NCBI RefSeq assembly: GCF_031326205.1
Contig: NZ_CP133721.1
Span: forward strand, 1,426,001-1,490,000
From: Flavobacterium sp. 20NA77.7
GTDB taxonomy: Bacteria; Bacteroidota; Bacteroidia; Flavobacteriales; Flavobacteriaceae
Reading direction: 5' to 3'
Length of the DNA stretch: 64,000 nt
The position numbers were made by a program, and so were the translations under genes. Positions 7,954 to 16,253 of this stretch are shown piece by piece. How positions within the stretch are numbered: the first letter of the stretch is position 1; every line of letters begins with the position of its first letter. Below the pieces are notes generated by a model. That model made no database searches. It was not told the origin of the DNA and was given only the letters and a program-made list of their open reading frames with translations.

Positions 7954-9021
7954 ATGTTACAAAGTGAAATAAAATCATGTTTTGTTGAATTAGGTAAGTT
8001 CTTAGCCCAATTTTCTGAAACCAAAAATGAAAGAAATCATCTTGTGTTGCACAACGATTTATTTTTTGACAAGATGGTTGATTTGATTCATTTGTCGCAA
8101 TCACACAACAATTGGTTTACACCAGAAAATGTTTATTTTTCCATAGCTTCTTGGGCAGAGGCACTAACGGAAGAAAACCTAAACAAATGGCTTACTAAAT
8201 ACACAAATCAATTACCCCATACACCAAAAAATATTGGACTAATCCTAGCTGGAAATATTCCTTTAGTTGGTTTTCATGATTTAATTTGTGTTTTAATTTC
8301 GGGAAATAATTTTTTAGTTAAAACATCGAGTAAAGACGATTATTTAATTAAATTTTTGGCCAACTATTTACTTGCTTTAGACAACCGATTTAATGAAAAA
8401 ATAACATTTGTTGAAGGTAAATTAGAAGGATTTGATGCCGTAATTGCAACAGGAAGCAATAATACAGCTCGTTATTTTGACTATTATTTTGGTAATAAAC
8501 CGAATATAATAAGAAAAAACAGAAATTCAGTTGCTGTATTAACAGGTAATGAAACACCTGAAGAATTAGAAGCTTTAGGAGAAGATATTTTCCGTTATTT
8601 TGGGTTAGGCTGTAGAAATGTTTCTAAACTATTTGTTCCAATAGGCTATAATTTTGATCATTTTTTTAAAGGTATTTTTCCCCACAAAGAAATTATTAAT
8701 TATGAAAAATATGCGAATAATTATGACTATAACAAAGCCGTTTATTTAATGAGTTTGTACCCAATTTTAGACAATGGTTTTTTAACAATTAAAGAAGATA
8801 CAAGTTATACATCCACTATTTCTTCTGTTTTTTATGAATACTATTCTTCTACAGATGAAGTAATAAAACGAATTAATCAAGATAAAAACATATTACAATG
8901 TGTGGTTTCAAATGGATGTATTCCTACTTCTATTCCATTTGGTCAAACACAGCGACCAAATCTTTGGGATTATGCAGATAATGTAGATACGCTTCAATTT
9001 TTATTTGAATTACATTCATAA
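7954..9021 (+). CDS. LuxC-type acyl-CoA reductase
   Basis: A 355-residue protein of the LuxC/acyl-CoA reductase family within the aldehyde dehydrogenase superfamily. LuxC enzymes reduce an activated fatty acyl group to an aldehyde with NADPH. Visible features are the nucleotide-binding stretch IGLILAGNIPLVGFHDL (94-110), the segment LVKTSSKDDYL (121-131) and the probable catalytic Cys220 in FRYFGLGCRNVSKLF. It is shorter than bacterial bioluminescence LuxC (about 480 residues), and no luxA, luxB, luxD or luxE lies nearby, so a light-producing role is not suggested. It sits between a divergent ferredoxin gene and serC. The physiological substrate is unknown. Confidence 0.85.
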   Translation: MLQSEIKSCFVELGKFLAQFSETKNERNHLVLHNDLFFDKMVDLIHLSQSHNNWFTPENVYFSIASWAEALTEENLNKWLTKYTNQLPHTPKNIGLILAGNIPLVGFHDLICVLISGNNFLVKTSSKDDYLIKFLANYLLALDNRFNEKITFVEGKLEGFDAVIATGSNNTARYFDYYFGNKPNIIRKNRNSVAVLTGNETPEELEALGEDIFRYFGLGCRNVSKLFVPIGYNFDHFFKGIFPHKEIINYEKYANNYDYNKAVYLMSLYPILDNGFLTIKEDTSYTSTISSVFYEYYSSTDEVIKRINQDKNILQCVVSNGCIPTSIPFGQTQRPNLWDYADNVDTLQFLFELHS

Positions 9022-9161
9022 ATTCTTAAAAAATACCCCTAACTAAAACGATATTGTTAAAAAACACGGATAATTATTACCAAATAATTACTTATTTTTT
9101 CCTTATTAATATCGAAATTTGCACAAAAAAAAACACACCTATATTCAACCATACATAACAA

Positions 9162-10232
9162 ATGAAAAAACATAATTATAGTGCAGGACCTTGCATTTTA
9201 CCTCAAGAAGTATTTGAAAAATCGGCGCAAGCTGTTTTAGATTTTAACAACTCTGGTTTATCTATTCTTGAAATTTCGCACAGAAGTAAAGATTTTGTTG
9301 CTGTAATGGAAGAAGCACGAGCGTTAGTACTTGAACTTTTAGGTTTGGAAGGAAAAGGATACCAAGCGCTGTTTTTACATGGGGGAGCAAGTTTAGAATT
9401 TTTAATGGTACCTTACAATTTAATGCGTGAAAATGGAAAAGCAGCGTATTTAGATACTGGAACTTGGGCAAATAGTGCAATTAAAGAGGCAAAACATTTT
9501 GGAGAAACCCTACTTGTGGGTTCGTCAAAAGAAGAAAACTATAGTTATATTCCAAAAGACTATCTTATTCCTTCAGATGTAGATTATTTTCATTGTACAA
9601 GCAACAATACAATTTTTGGCACACAAATGAAGACATTTCCACAAACAAATGTTCCGTTAGTTTGTGATATGAGTTCAGATATTTTTTCACGCAAGTTAGA
9701 TTTTTCTCAATTTGACTTAATTTATGCAGGCGCACAAAAAAACATGGGTCCAGCAGGTGTGACTTTAGTAGTTGTAAAAGAAGAAATACTTGGTAAAACG
9801 GGTAGAACCATTCCAAATATGCTAAATTACCAACAACACATCGCGAAAGAGAGCATGTATAATACACCACCTGTTTTTCCTACCTATGTATCCTTATTAA
9901 CGCTTCAATGGTTAAAAAATAAAGGTGGAATAGCTGCCATTGAAAAAGTAAATGAAACAAAAGCCAAATTATTATACACTGAAATAGATCGCAATCCATT
10001 ATTCAAAGGAGCAGCAGCAAAAGAAGACAGAAGCTTTATGAATGCTACTTTTTTATTAGAAAACCCAGCCCATCAAGAAACATTTGATGCATTATGGAAA
10101 GCTGCTGGAATTTCTGGCTTAAACGGACATCGTTCGGTTGGTGGGTATCGTGCTTCGATGTACAATGCGCTTCCGTTAGAAAGTGTTCAGGTTTTAGTAG
10201 ATGTAATGCAAGATTTAGAGAGTAAAGTTTAG
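9162..10232 (+). CDS. serC: Phosphoserine aminotransferase
   Basis: A 356-residue PLP enzyme converting 3-phosphohydroxypyruvate and glutamate to O-phosphoserine, step two of serine synthesis; the family also serves pyridoxal phosphate synthesis. The N-terminus NYSAGPCILP is the family signature, HGGASLEF (73-80) binds the cofactor phosphate, and the Schiff-base lysine is Lys193 in YAGAQKNMGPAG. The C-terminal GGYRASMYNALP is also characteristic. The length is normal. It is followed 41 bases later by serA, so the two are probably co-transcribed. The 140-base upstream gap has only a near-match to the -7 consensus (GAAATTTG near 9114). Confidence 0.97.
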   Translation: MKKHNYSAGPCILPQEVFEKSAQAVLDFNNSGLSILEISHRSKDFVAVMEEARALVLELLGLEGKGYQALFLHGGASLEFLMVPYNLMRENGKAAYLDTGTWANSAIKEAKHFGETLLVGSSKEENYSYIPKDYLIPSDVDYFHCTSNNTIFGTQMKTFPQTNVPLVCDMSSDIFSRKLDFSQFDLIYAGAQKNMGPAGVTLVVVKEEILGKTGRTIPNMLNYQQHIAKESMYNTPPVFPTYVSLLTLQWLKNKGGIAAIEKVNETKAKLLYTEIDRNPLFKGAAAKEDRSFMNATFLLENPAHQETFDALWKAAGISGLNGHRSVGGYRASMYNALPLESVQVLVDVMQDLESKV

Positions 10233-10253
10233 TGAATAGTGAGTAGAAAATAG
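10226..10253 (+). repeat. Heptamer-phased repeat between serC and serA
   Basis: Units of seven bases each ending TAG: AGTTTAG, TGAATAG, TGAGTAG, AAAATAG. The first overlaps the serC stop codon (10230-10232), and the rest fill the spacer before serA. Confidence 0.55.
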
Positions 10254-10273
10254 ATTAAAAAAATAAAAATAAA

Positions 10274-11227
10274 ATGAAAGTTTTAGCAAACGACGGTATT
10301 TCAAAAAGTGGCATTCAAGCACTAGAAAAAAATGGATTTGAAGTAATCACTACCAAAGTAGCACAAGAACAAGTTGCCAATTTTATTAATGCACACGATG
10401 TAAAAGTGCTTTTAGTAAGAAGTGCAACTAAAGTTAGAAAAGACATCATTGATGCTTGTCCGGGATTAAAAATCATAGGCCGTGGTGGTGTAGGAATGGA
10501 TAATATTGATGTAGACTATGCTAAAAACAAAGGATTACATGTAATTAACACACCTGCGTCTTCTTCTGAAAGTGTAGCTGAATTGGTTTTTGCTCATTTA
10601 TTCACTGGGGTTCGTTTTTTACAAGACGCCAATAGAAACATGCCACTAGAGGGTGATACTAACTTTGACGCACTTAAAAAAGCATATGCAAACGGAACCG
10701 AATTAAGGGGTAAAACTATCGGAATAATTGGTTTTGGGCGTATTGGTCAAGCCGTAGCTAAGATGGCCTTAGGATTAGGTATGAAAGTACTAGCGAGTGA
10801 TAAATTCATTAAAGAAGCAACAATTCAAGTTGATTTTTTTGATGGACAAAACCTATCTTTTAACATTCCTACTATTGACATAGCACTTTTACTTAAAGAA
10901 GCTGATTTTATTACCTTACATGTTCCCGCTCAAAAAGAGTATACTATAGGAAATAAAGAGCTGGATTTAATGAAACAAGGCGCAGGATTAATTAATTGCG
11001 CCCGTGGAGGAGTTGTTGATGAAGTAGCTTTAATAGATGCTTTAGAAAATAACAAACTTGCCTTTGCAGGATTGGATGTTTTTGAAAATGAGCCTTCACC
11101 AGAAATTCGAATTTTAATGCATCCTAAAATATCTTTAACACCTCATATTGGCGCTGCTACACTAGAAGCACAAGACCGTATAGGAACTGAATTAGCGCAT
11201 CAAATTAGCAATCTATTAAAACAATAA
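10274..11227 (+). CDS. serA: D-3-phosphoglycerate dehydrogenase (short form)
   Basis: A 317-residue D-2-hydroxyacid dehydrogenase that oxidises 3-phosphoglycerate with NAD, the first step of serine synthesis; the role is assigned from its place after serC. The Rossmann motif GIIGFGRIGQAVAKM is followed by the catalytic set: Arg in NCARGGVVDE, Glu in DVFENEPSP and His in LTPHIGAAT. It ends soon after the catalytic domain and lacks the C-terminal ACT domain that gives serine feedback inhibition in the E. coli enzyme (about 410 residues). Direct allosteric control by serine through an ACT domain is therefore not expected. A terminator follows. Confidence 0.93.
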   Translation: MKVLANDGISKSGIQALEKNGFEVITTKVAQEQVANFINAHDVKVLLVRSATKVRKDIIDACPGLKIIGRGGVGMDNIDVDYAKNKGLHVINTPASSSESVAELVFAHLFTGVRFLQDANRNMPLEGDTNFDALKKAYANGTELRGKTIGIIGFGRIGQAVAKMALGLGMKVLASDKFIKEATIQVDFFDGQNLSFNIPTIDIALLLKEADFITLHVPAQKEYTIGNKELDLMKQGAGLINCARGGVVDEVALIDALENNKLAFAGLDVFENEPSPEIRILMHPKISLTPHIGAATLEAQDRIGTELAHQISNLLKQ

Positions 11228-11229
11228 TT

Positions 11230-11261
11230 AAAAAGCACTGATTCTGTCAGTGCTTTTTTTT
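11230..11261 (+). terminator. Terminator after serA
   Basis: The stem GCACTGA / TCAGTGC (11235-11241, 11247-11253) has a five-base loop and a run of eight T on the plus strand. It closes the serC-serA unit. Confidence 0.9.
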
Positions 11262-11300
11262 ATCTTTATACCCTCAATACTAAAGAGACATTTGCCTACT

Positions 11301-11642
11301 ATGTCAAAATTTAAGGAATTAAAATCACGCTGGAATATTAAAAGTAATTTTCAGTTTTTTATCATTTTTTGCGTTTTTGCAATTACAGGTTCGACTGCAG
11401 CCGTGATTGCAAAACCTATTTTGGGAGTTATTGGCATTACAAAAGAAAGTGTTTCATTATGGGTGTATTACCCCTTATATATCTTAATTATATATCCATT
11501 CTACAAAATTCTTTTATTATTTTACGGAGCCCTATTTGGTCAACTACCTTTTTTTTGGAACATTGCAAAAAAATTATTCCTAAAAATGGGTTTCAAATTT
11601 TTAGTTGTTTTTATTGAGAAAAACACAAAACTGGGACAGTAA
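11301..11642 (+). CDS. Small DUF6787-like membrane protein
   Basis: A 113-residue protein beginning MSKFKELKSRWNIKSNFQFF. Two or three hydrophobic segments are present (FFIIFCVFAITGSTAAVI, YYPLYILIIYPFYKILLLFYG), with aromatic-rich stretches and a basic end. The ATG at 11301 is preferred because the in-frame GTG at 11250 lies inside the serA terminator hairpin. The pattern (short basic N-terminus, ITGSTA, PFYKILLLFYGALFGQ) matches a small Bacteroidota family I recall as DUF6787; some members are mislabelled as diacylglyceryl transferases. No catalytic motif is visible. Function unknown. Confidence 0.75.
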   Translation: MSKFKELKSRWNIKSNFQFFIIFCVFAITGSTAAVIAKPILGVIGITKESVSLWVYYPLYILIIYPFYKILLLFYGALFGQLPFFWNIAKKLFLKMGFKFLVVFIEKNTKLGQ

Positions 11643-11670
11643 AAGCTATGTTTTATTAGCTTAAAAATTG

Positions 11671-11679
11671 TATTTTTGC
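11671..11679 (+). promoter_or_regulatory. -7 element for uvrA
   Basis: TATTTTTGC, a full match to TAnnTTTG followed by C, 24 bases before the uvrA ATG at 11703. It overlaps the in-frame TTG at 11676 and so argues against that codon as the start. Confidence 0.6.
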
Positions 11680-11702
11680 AAAAATCCACGGGAAAACAAA
11701 CC

Positions 11703-14534
11703 ATGCAAAAATCAGAAGACAAAATTGAAATCATTGGTGCACGAGCACATAATCTAAAAAACATTGATGTTTCTATTCCAAGAGAACAATTAGTAGTTAT
11801 AACTGGCCTTTCTGGTTCTGGAAAATCTTCATTGGCTTTTGATACCATTTATGCGGAAGGACAACGCAGGTACATAGAAACTTTTTCTGCTTATGCACGT
11901 CAATTTTTAGGCGGATTAGAACGTCCTGACGTGGATAAAATTGACGGCTTATCTCCTGTGATTGCTATTGAGCAAAAAACAACCAATAAAAGCCCTCGTT
12001 CTACTGTTGGAACCATTACAGAAATATATGATTTTCTTCGTTTATTATATGCAAGAGCAGCCGATGCGTATAGCTATAATACGGGAGAAAAAATGATATC
12101 CTATTCGGATGAGCAAATTAAAACCTTAATTTTTGAGGAGTTTAATGACCAACGAATAAATGTTTTAGCTCCTGTGGTACGTTCTAGAAAAGGGCATTAT
12201 AGAGAGTTATTTGAACAAATAGCAAAACAAGGGTTTGTAAAAGTTAGAATTGATGGCGTCATAAAAGATATTGAATATGGCATGAAAGTGGATCGATACA
12301 AAACACATGACATCGAGATTGTGATTGACAGAATTGCCATAAAAAATGACGAGGAAACGGATAAACGCATTACAGAAAGTATCAAAATAGCGATGCATCA
12401 TGGCGATGATAGTATGATGATTGTTACCCAAGATCAAGACGAAGTGCGCTATTACAGTCGAAGTTTAATGTGTCCTACGAGTGGTATTTCTTATCCAAAT
12501 CCAGAGCCTAATAACTTTTCGTTTAACTCTCCAAAAGGAGCTTGTCCTGATTGTAACGGATTAGGTGTCGTTAACGAAATCAATTTACAAAAAATAATTC
12601 CTAATCCTTCCTTATCGATTAAAAATGGTGGTTTTGCTCCGTTAGGTGAATATAAAAGCTCATGGATTTTTAAACAGTTAGAAATCATTGGCGAAAAATT
12701 TGGTTTCAAATTAACTGACAGCATCAGTCAAATTCCTGCAGAGGCAATGGAAATGATATTGTATGGAGGAAATGATAAATTTTCGGTTGTATCTAAAGTA
12801 ATGGGAATTACAAAAGAATATAAAATTGATTTTGAAGGAATTTCAAATTTTATCAAGAATCAATTTGAACAGTCTGATTCACAAAGCATTAAAAGATGGG
12901 CAAAAGAATTCATGGACGAAAATGAATGTGGAGCTTGTCAGGGAACTCGATTAAAAAAAGAAGCTTTATATTTCAAAATCAACGAAAAAAGTATTGGTGA
13001 TTTAGTACAATTAGACATTGTGGAATTAGCTTCTTGGTTTACAGCATTGCCTTCTCATCTTTCGGAAAAACAACGTGTAATTGCCACCGAGATACTCAAA
13101 GAAATCAATGCTAGAATACAATTTTTATTAGATGTTGGCTTAGATTACCTAAATTTAAATAGAAGTTCCAAAACGTTATCTGGAGGTGAAGCACAACGGA
13201 TTCGATTGGCTACACAAATTGGCTCACAATTAGTGGGTGTATTATACATTTTAGATGAACCAAGCATTGGGTTACACCAAAGAGACAATGAACGATTAAT
13301 CAAATCATTAGAAAGTTTACGAGATATTGGCAACTCGGTGTTAGTTGTTGAACACGACAAAGACATGATAGAACGTGCCGATTATGTCATTGATATTGGT
13401 CCAAAAGCAGGTAAATTTGGTGGACAAATCATTAGCCAAGGAACACCAAAAGAACTTTTAAAAGAAAATACCATTACGGCACAATACCTGAATGGGACAA
13501 TGAAAATTGAAGTACCCAAAATTCGCCGTAGTGGCAATGGAAAATGCATTAAACTAACAGGAGCAACAGGAAATAATTTAAAAAATGTTTCGGTAGAATT
13601 TCCATTAAGTACCATGATTTGCGTTACAGGTGTTTCTGGAAGTGGAAAATCTACTTTAATAAATGAAACCCTCTATCCTATTTTAAACACGCATTTTTAC
13701 AATGCAGTCAAAAAGCCACAACCTTATAAAAAAATTGAAGGATTAGCACATATTGATAAAGTCATTGATATTGACCAAAGCCCTATTGGAAGAACGCCAA
13801 GAAGTAATCCAGCAACTTATACCGATGTGTTTTCAGAAATTAGAAGCTTATTTACACAAACACCCGAAGCACAGATTAGAGGATATAAACCTGGAAGATT
13901 TAGTTTTAATGTAACTGGAGGCCGCTGCGAAACCTGTGAAGGAAGTGGTGTGAGAACTATAGAAATGAGCTTTTTACCCGATGTGTATGTAGAATGTGAA
14001 ACCTGTCAAGGAAAGCGTTTTAACAGAGAAACATTAGAAATTAGATACAAAGGCAAATCCATTTCAGACATTCTAAACATGACTGTGGACGAAGCCGTTG
14101 ATTTTTTTGAAAACATTCCCAAAATATATCGAAAAATAAAAACCATTCAAGATGTTGGTTTAGGTTACATTACGTTGGGACAACAAAGTACCACGCTTTC
14201 TGGTGGAGAAGCGCAGCGCATTAAATTAGCTACCGAATTGTCTAAAAAAGATACGGGAAATACCTTTTATATTTTAGACGAACCAACAACCGGCTTACAC
14301 TTTGAAGACATACGAATACTGATGGATGTTATCCAAAAATTAGTAGATAAAGGAAATACCGTAGTAATCATTGAACACAATTTAGACGTAATCAAACTGG
14401 CCGATTACATCATTGATATAGGCCCTGAAGGTGGTAAAGGAGGTGGCAAAGTTGTTTGTTGTGGTACCCCTGAAAGCATTGTAAAAAATAAAGAAAGTCA
14501 TACAGCAAAATTTTTGAAAAAAGAATTATCTTAG
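11703..14534 (+). CDS. uvrA: Excinuclease ABC subunit A
   Basis: A 943-residue DNA damage-recognition ATPase of nucleotide excision repair, acting as a dimer that loads UvrB. Two tandem ABC ATPase modules are visible. The N-terminal Walker A is GLSGSGKSSLAFDT with ARQFLGGLERPDVD downstream, and the C-terminal Walker A is GVSGSGKSTLINETL. Both ABC signatures (LSGGEAQRI) and the Walker B motifs (LYILDEPSIGLH, FYILDEPTTGLH) are intact. Zinc-binding cysteine clusters are seen, including GACPDCNGLG in the first half and GGRCETCEGSGV...CETCQGKRF in the second. The start is placed at ATG 11703 because a longer TTG start lies on the promoter. Full length for the family. Confidence 0.97.
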   Translation: MQKSEDKIEIIGARAHNLKNIDVSIPREQLVVITGLSGSGKSSLAFDTIYAEGQRRYIETFSAYARQFLGGLERPDVDKIDGLSPVIAIEQKTTNKSPRSTVGTITEIYDFLRLLYARAADAYSYNTGEKMISYSDEQIKTLIFEEFNDQRINVLAPVVRSRKGHYRELFEQIAKQGFVKVRIDGVIKDIEYGMKVDRYKTHDIEIVIDRIAIKNDEETDKRITESIKIAMHHGDDSMMIVTQDQDEVRYYSRSLMCPTSGISYPNPEPNNFSFNSPKGACPDCNGLGVVNEINLQKIIPNPSLSIKNGGFAPLGEYKSSWIFKQLEIIGEKFGFKLTDSISQIPAEAMEMILYGGNDKFSVVSKVMGITKEYKIDFEGISNFIKNQFEQSDSQSIKRWAKEFMDENECGACQGTRLKKEALYFKINEKSIGDLVQLDIVELASWFTALPSHLSEKQRVIATEILKEINARIQFLLDVGLDYLNLNRSSKTLSGGEAQRIRLATQIGSQLVGVLYILDEPSIGLHQRDNERLIKSLESLRDIGNSVLVVEHDKDMIERADYVIDIGPKAGKFGGQIISQGTPKELLKENTITAQYLNGTMKIEVPKIRRSGNGKCIKLTGATGNNLKNVSVEFPLSTMICVTGVSGSGKSTLINETLYPILNTHFYNAVKKPQPYKKIEGLAHIDKVIDIDQSPIGRTPRSNPATYTDVFSEIRSLFTQTPEAQIRGYKPGRFSFNVTGGRCETCEGSGVRTIEMSFLPDVYVECETCQGKRFNRETLEIRYKGKSISDILNMTVDEAVDFFENIPKIYRKIKTIQDVGLGYITLGQQSTTLSGGEAQRIKLATELSKKDTGNTFYILDEPTTGLHFEDIRILMDVIQKLVDKGNTVVIIEHNLDVIKLADYIIDIGPEGGKGGGKVVCCGTPESIVKNKESHTAKFLKKELS

Positions 14535-14565
14535 TAGGCTGTTTAAAAATTTAATACAACAAAAT

Positions 14566-15291
14566 ATGGCATTAGAGCAATACGAAAACGAAGATCACAG
14601 AATTCAAGAAAAATTTAAACAAAAAACTTGGAACGAAATTCGATCAAATGATTCATGGGCAATTTTTAAAATCATGTCCGAATTTGTGAATGGTTATGAG
14701 TCAATGGGTAAAATAGGTCCTTGCGTATCTATATTTGGATCTGCTAGAACAAAACCTGAAGACAACTATTATTTGTTAGCCGAAAAAATTGCATACAAAA
14801 TCAGTAAAGCTGGCTATGGTGTAATTACTGGTGGTGGCCCTGGTATTATGGAGGCTGGTAATAAAGGTGCTCATTTTGGTGGTGGAACATCAGTGGGACT
14901 TAACATTGAATTGCCTTTTGAGCAACACTTTAATCCTTACATAGACAGAGATAAAAACCTAAATTTTGATTATTTCTTTGTAAGAAAAGTAATGTTTGTA
15001 AAATATTCACAAGGTTTTGTTGTGATGCCTGGTGGTTTTGGAACGTTAGACGAACTATTTGAAGCCATTACCTTAATTCAAACTAAAAAAATTGCCAAAT
15101 TCCCTATTATATTAGTAGGTCGCGAGTTTTGGTCAGGTCTTATGGAATGGGTTCAAAAAGTAATTATTGATAAATTTCACAATGCAAGCCCAGAAGACAT
15201 GCATTTATTTAAAATTGTGGATACCGAAGACGAGGTAGTAGAAGCCTTAGATACGTTTTACAAAAAATATAACTTATCGCCTAATTTCTAA
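14566..15291 (+). CDS. LOG family phosphoribohydrolase-like protein
   Basis: A 241-residue Rossmann-fold protein of the LOG/TIGR00730 family. Characterised members cleave nucleoside 5'-monophosphates to a free base and ribose 5-phosphate. The two hallmark motifs are present: GGGPGIMEAGNKGA (lysine/glycine nucleotide-binding loop) and PGGFGTLDELFEAIT (catalytic PGGxGTxxE). The N-terminal 50 residues are polar. It starts 31 bases after uvrA and may be read from the same transcript. The natural substrate in Flavobacteria is not known, and cytokinin activation should not be assumed. It marks the left edge of the accessory stretch. Confidence 0.9.
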   Translation: MALEQYENEDHRIQEKFKQKTWNEIRSNDSWAIFKIMSEFVNGYESMGKIGPCVSIFGSARTKPEDNYYLLAEKIAYKISKAGYGVITGGGPGIMEAGNKGAHFGGGTSVGLNIELPFEQHFNPYIDRDKNLNFDYFFVRKVMFVKYSQGFVVMPGGFGTLDELFEAITLIQTKKIAKFPIILVGREFWSGLMEWVQKVIIDKFHNASPEDMHLFKIVDTEDEVVEALDTFYKKYNLSPNF

Positions 15292-15313
15292 ACCGTTTAG
15301 AATAATCTTATAA

Positions 15314-15347
15314 CAACCTGTTTCATTTATTTGGGGCAGGTTTTTTG
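15314..15347 (+). terminator. Weak terminator after LOG gene
   Basis: AACCTG (15315-15320) pairs with CAGGTT (15337-15342) across a 16-base loop, followed by a T-run. The large loop makes it a weak candidate, but it is suitably placed 25 bases after the stop. Confidence 0.5.
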
Positions 15348-15362
15348 TTTTAAATATTTTCT

Positions 15363-15370
15363 TATATTTG
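15363..15370 (+). promoter_or_regulatory. Candidate -7 element outside the left end of the cassette
   Basis: TATATTTG, a full TAnnTTTG match, with TTTG at 15344-15347 upstream (15-base spacing, slightly short). It lies 26 bases before the left boundary repeat and could drive the gene at 15441 from outside the element. Confidence 0.45.
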
Positions 15371-15396
15371 AAATTAATACAAGCGTTTGTAACCAT

Positions 15397-15440
15397 TTGT
15401 ACACGGAACATGCGTATATAAACGAGTTAGCGGTAATAAT
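15397..15440 (+). repeat. Left end of inverted-repeat-bounded element
   Basis: A bipartite sequence: TTGTACA (15397-15403), 22 bases, then GTTAGCGGTAATAAT (15426-15440) ending at the base before the ATG of the enclosed gene. The second part matches the inverse of 16018-16032 at 14 of 15 bases. The first matches the inverse of 16045-16051 at 6 of 7. Confidence 0.7.
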
Positions 15441-15986
15441 ATGACGACACAACCGAAACATAATATAACAACCGAAAGGGCGACTGACTTACTAAAAGAC
15501 GGACAACCATTGACTGACTTTTACATTGACGGAGAACTAAAAATTGAAACGTCTGATACTTGGGACAAAGAAGTGGTATTTGAAAATTGTATTATAGAAT
15601 ATTTTTCTGGTAGTGTTACGCAGTTTGACAAACCAGTAAGACTGAAAAACTGCCACTTCAAAAAATGCCAATTTGTATTCACTTACTTTTTAGGCGGACT
15701 GACAATAGACAATTGCACTTTTGACAACTACTTGGACTTTCAAGCAGGCGGACACAACAAGACAGGAAATCCAGTAATCTTAACTAACAACGAGTTCAAA
15801 GACTTTGTAAACTTCTTTGACTGCTGGTATGAAAACGAAGTAACAATTGGTAATAACAAATTTCACAAAGGGACAAATCTATTGGGAAAACCGCATAACA
15901 TTCCTGTGACATTTGACAAAGAAGCAATTATCAAAGACAATATTGGACAACTTGACTTAGACAACGAAGGAGAAAAAAGTGAATAA
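15441..15986 (+). CDS. Right-handed beta-helix / pentapeptide-like repeat protein
   Basis: A 181-residue protein without a signal peptide, so probably cytoplasmic. From about residue 45 it shows imperfect repeats of about 20-25 residues with N-C/N-x-F/I ladders: VVFENCIIEYF, VRLKNCHFKKCQF, LTIDNCTFDNYLDF, VILTNNEFKDFVNF, VTIGNNKFHKG. Such ladders of Asn, Cys and aromatic residues form parallel beta-helices or pentapeptide-like coils. No catalytic residues can be picked out. The ATG directly abuts the left repeat, so translation would start with almost no element-internal leader. Codon use (15 of 16 Asp codons are GAC) is unlike the surroundings. Function unknown; pentapeptide relatives sometimes protect gyrase, but there is no specific evidence here. 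Confidence 0.75.
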   Translation: MTTQPKHNITTERATDLLKDGQPLTDFYIDGELKIETSDTWDKEVVFENCIIEYFSGSVTQFDKPVRLKNCHFKKCQFVFTYFLGGLTIDNCTFDNYLDFQAGGHNKTGNPVILTNNEFKDFVNFFDCWYENEVTIGNNKFHKGTNLLGKPHNIPVTFDKEAIIKDNIGQLDLDNEGEKSE

Positions 15987-16017
15987 CGGTACGAATAACA
16001 TATTGACACTGGGAAGT

Positions 16018-16051
16018 ATTACTACCGCTAACAACCATAACTGTTGCACAA
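16018..16051 (-). repeat. Right end of inverted-repeat-bounded element
   Basis: ATTACTACCGCTAAC (16018-16032), 12 bases, then TGCACAA (16045-16051). It is the inverse of the left end with a shorter spacer. The outer part also forms a small palindrome, GTTGCACAAC (16043-16052). Confidence 0.7.
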
Positions 16052-16152
16052 CTATCGTTTTCTCAAAACAAAGTACTTAAAAAAAACTGTGGTGTATTTT
16101 TTTCTTGCATGAATTAATTTACAAAATATTCTTCAACTATGCATTTTTTTTG

Positions 16153-16160
16153 TATATTTG
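16153..16160 (+). promoter_or_regulatory. Candidate -7 element upstream of the secreted-protein pair
   Basis: TATATTTG followed by A, a full TAnnTTTG match about 190 bases before the start at 16349. The stretch after it (TTAAGCAACAAGC) loosely resembles that after the element at 15363 (TTAATACAAGC). Confidence 0.35.
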
Positions 16161-16253
16161 AGTTAAGCAACAAGCACAATAATTTTGCGTAAGCAAAAAC
16201 TAATAAAAAAAGGTGATGCTATATATGAACACTAAAAAATAAATTTTACATAT

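Larger units (their letters stand above)
15397..16051. mobile_element. Single-gene cassette-like element bounded by inverted repeats
   Basis: About 655 bases holding one gene, with an imperfect bipartite inverted repeat (TTGTRCA ... GTTAGCGGTARTAAT) at both ends. The enclosed gene uses GAC for 15 of 16 Asp codons; the preceding LOG gene uses it for 5 of 12 and the following secreted-protein gene for 3 of 11. This points to a recent foreign origin. No transposase or integrase is inside or adjacent, so it would have to be moved in trans. I believe similar GTTAGCGG-type flanks surround small genes elsewhere in Bacteroidota, but cannot check this here. Calling it mobile is an inference. Confidence 0.5.

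Noticed and set aside
7433..8104. Additional ORFs on both strands around the ferredoxin gene
   Set aside because: They overlap the ferredoxin coding frame with its eight cluster cysteines, its terminator, or the start of the acyl-CoA reductase; their composition is that of frame shadows.
7954..9021. Bioluminescence (lux) system
   Set aside because: Only a short LuxC-type reductase is present; no luciferase, transferase or synthetase genes nearby.
11250..11300. GTG start for the DUF6787-like protein
   Set aside because: The codon lies inside the serA terminator hairpin, and the added residues come before a good ATG at 11301.
11676..11702. TTG start adding nine residues to UvrA
   Set aside because: The codon is part of a perfect -7 promoter element, so it would not be in the transcript.
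15441..15986. Pentapeptide-like protein as a quinolone-protection (Qnr) protein, tempting because gyrB is nearby
   Set aside because: The A[D/N]LxX pentapeptide ladder of Qnr proteins is not present; repeats are longer and irregular, and gyrB proximity is accidental on current evidence.
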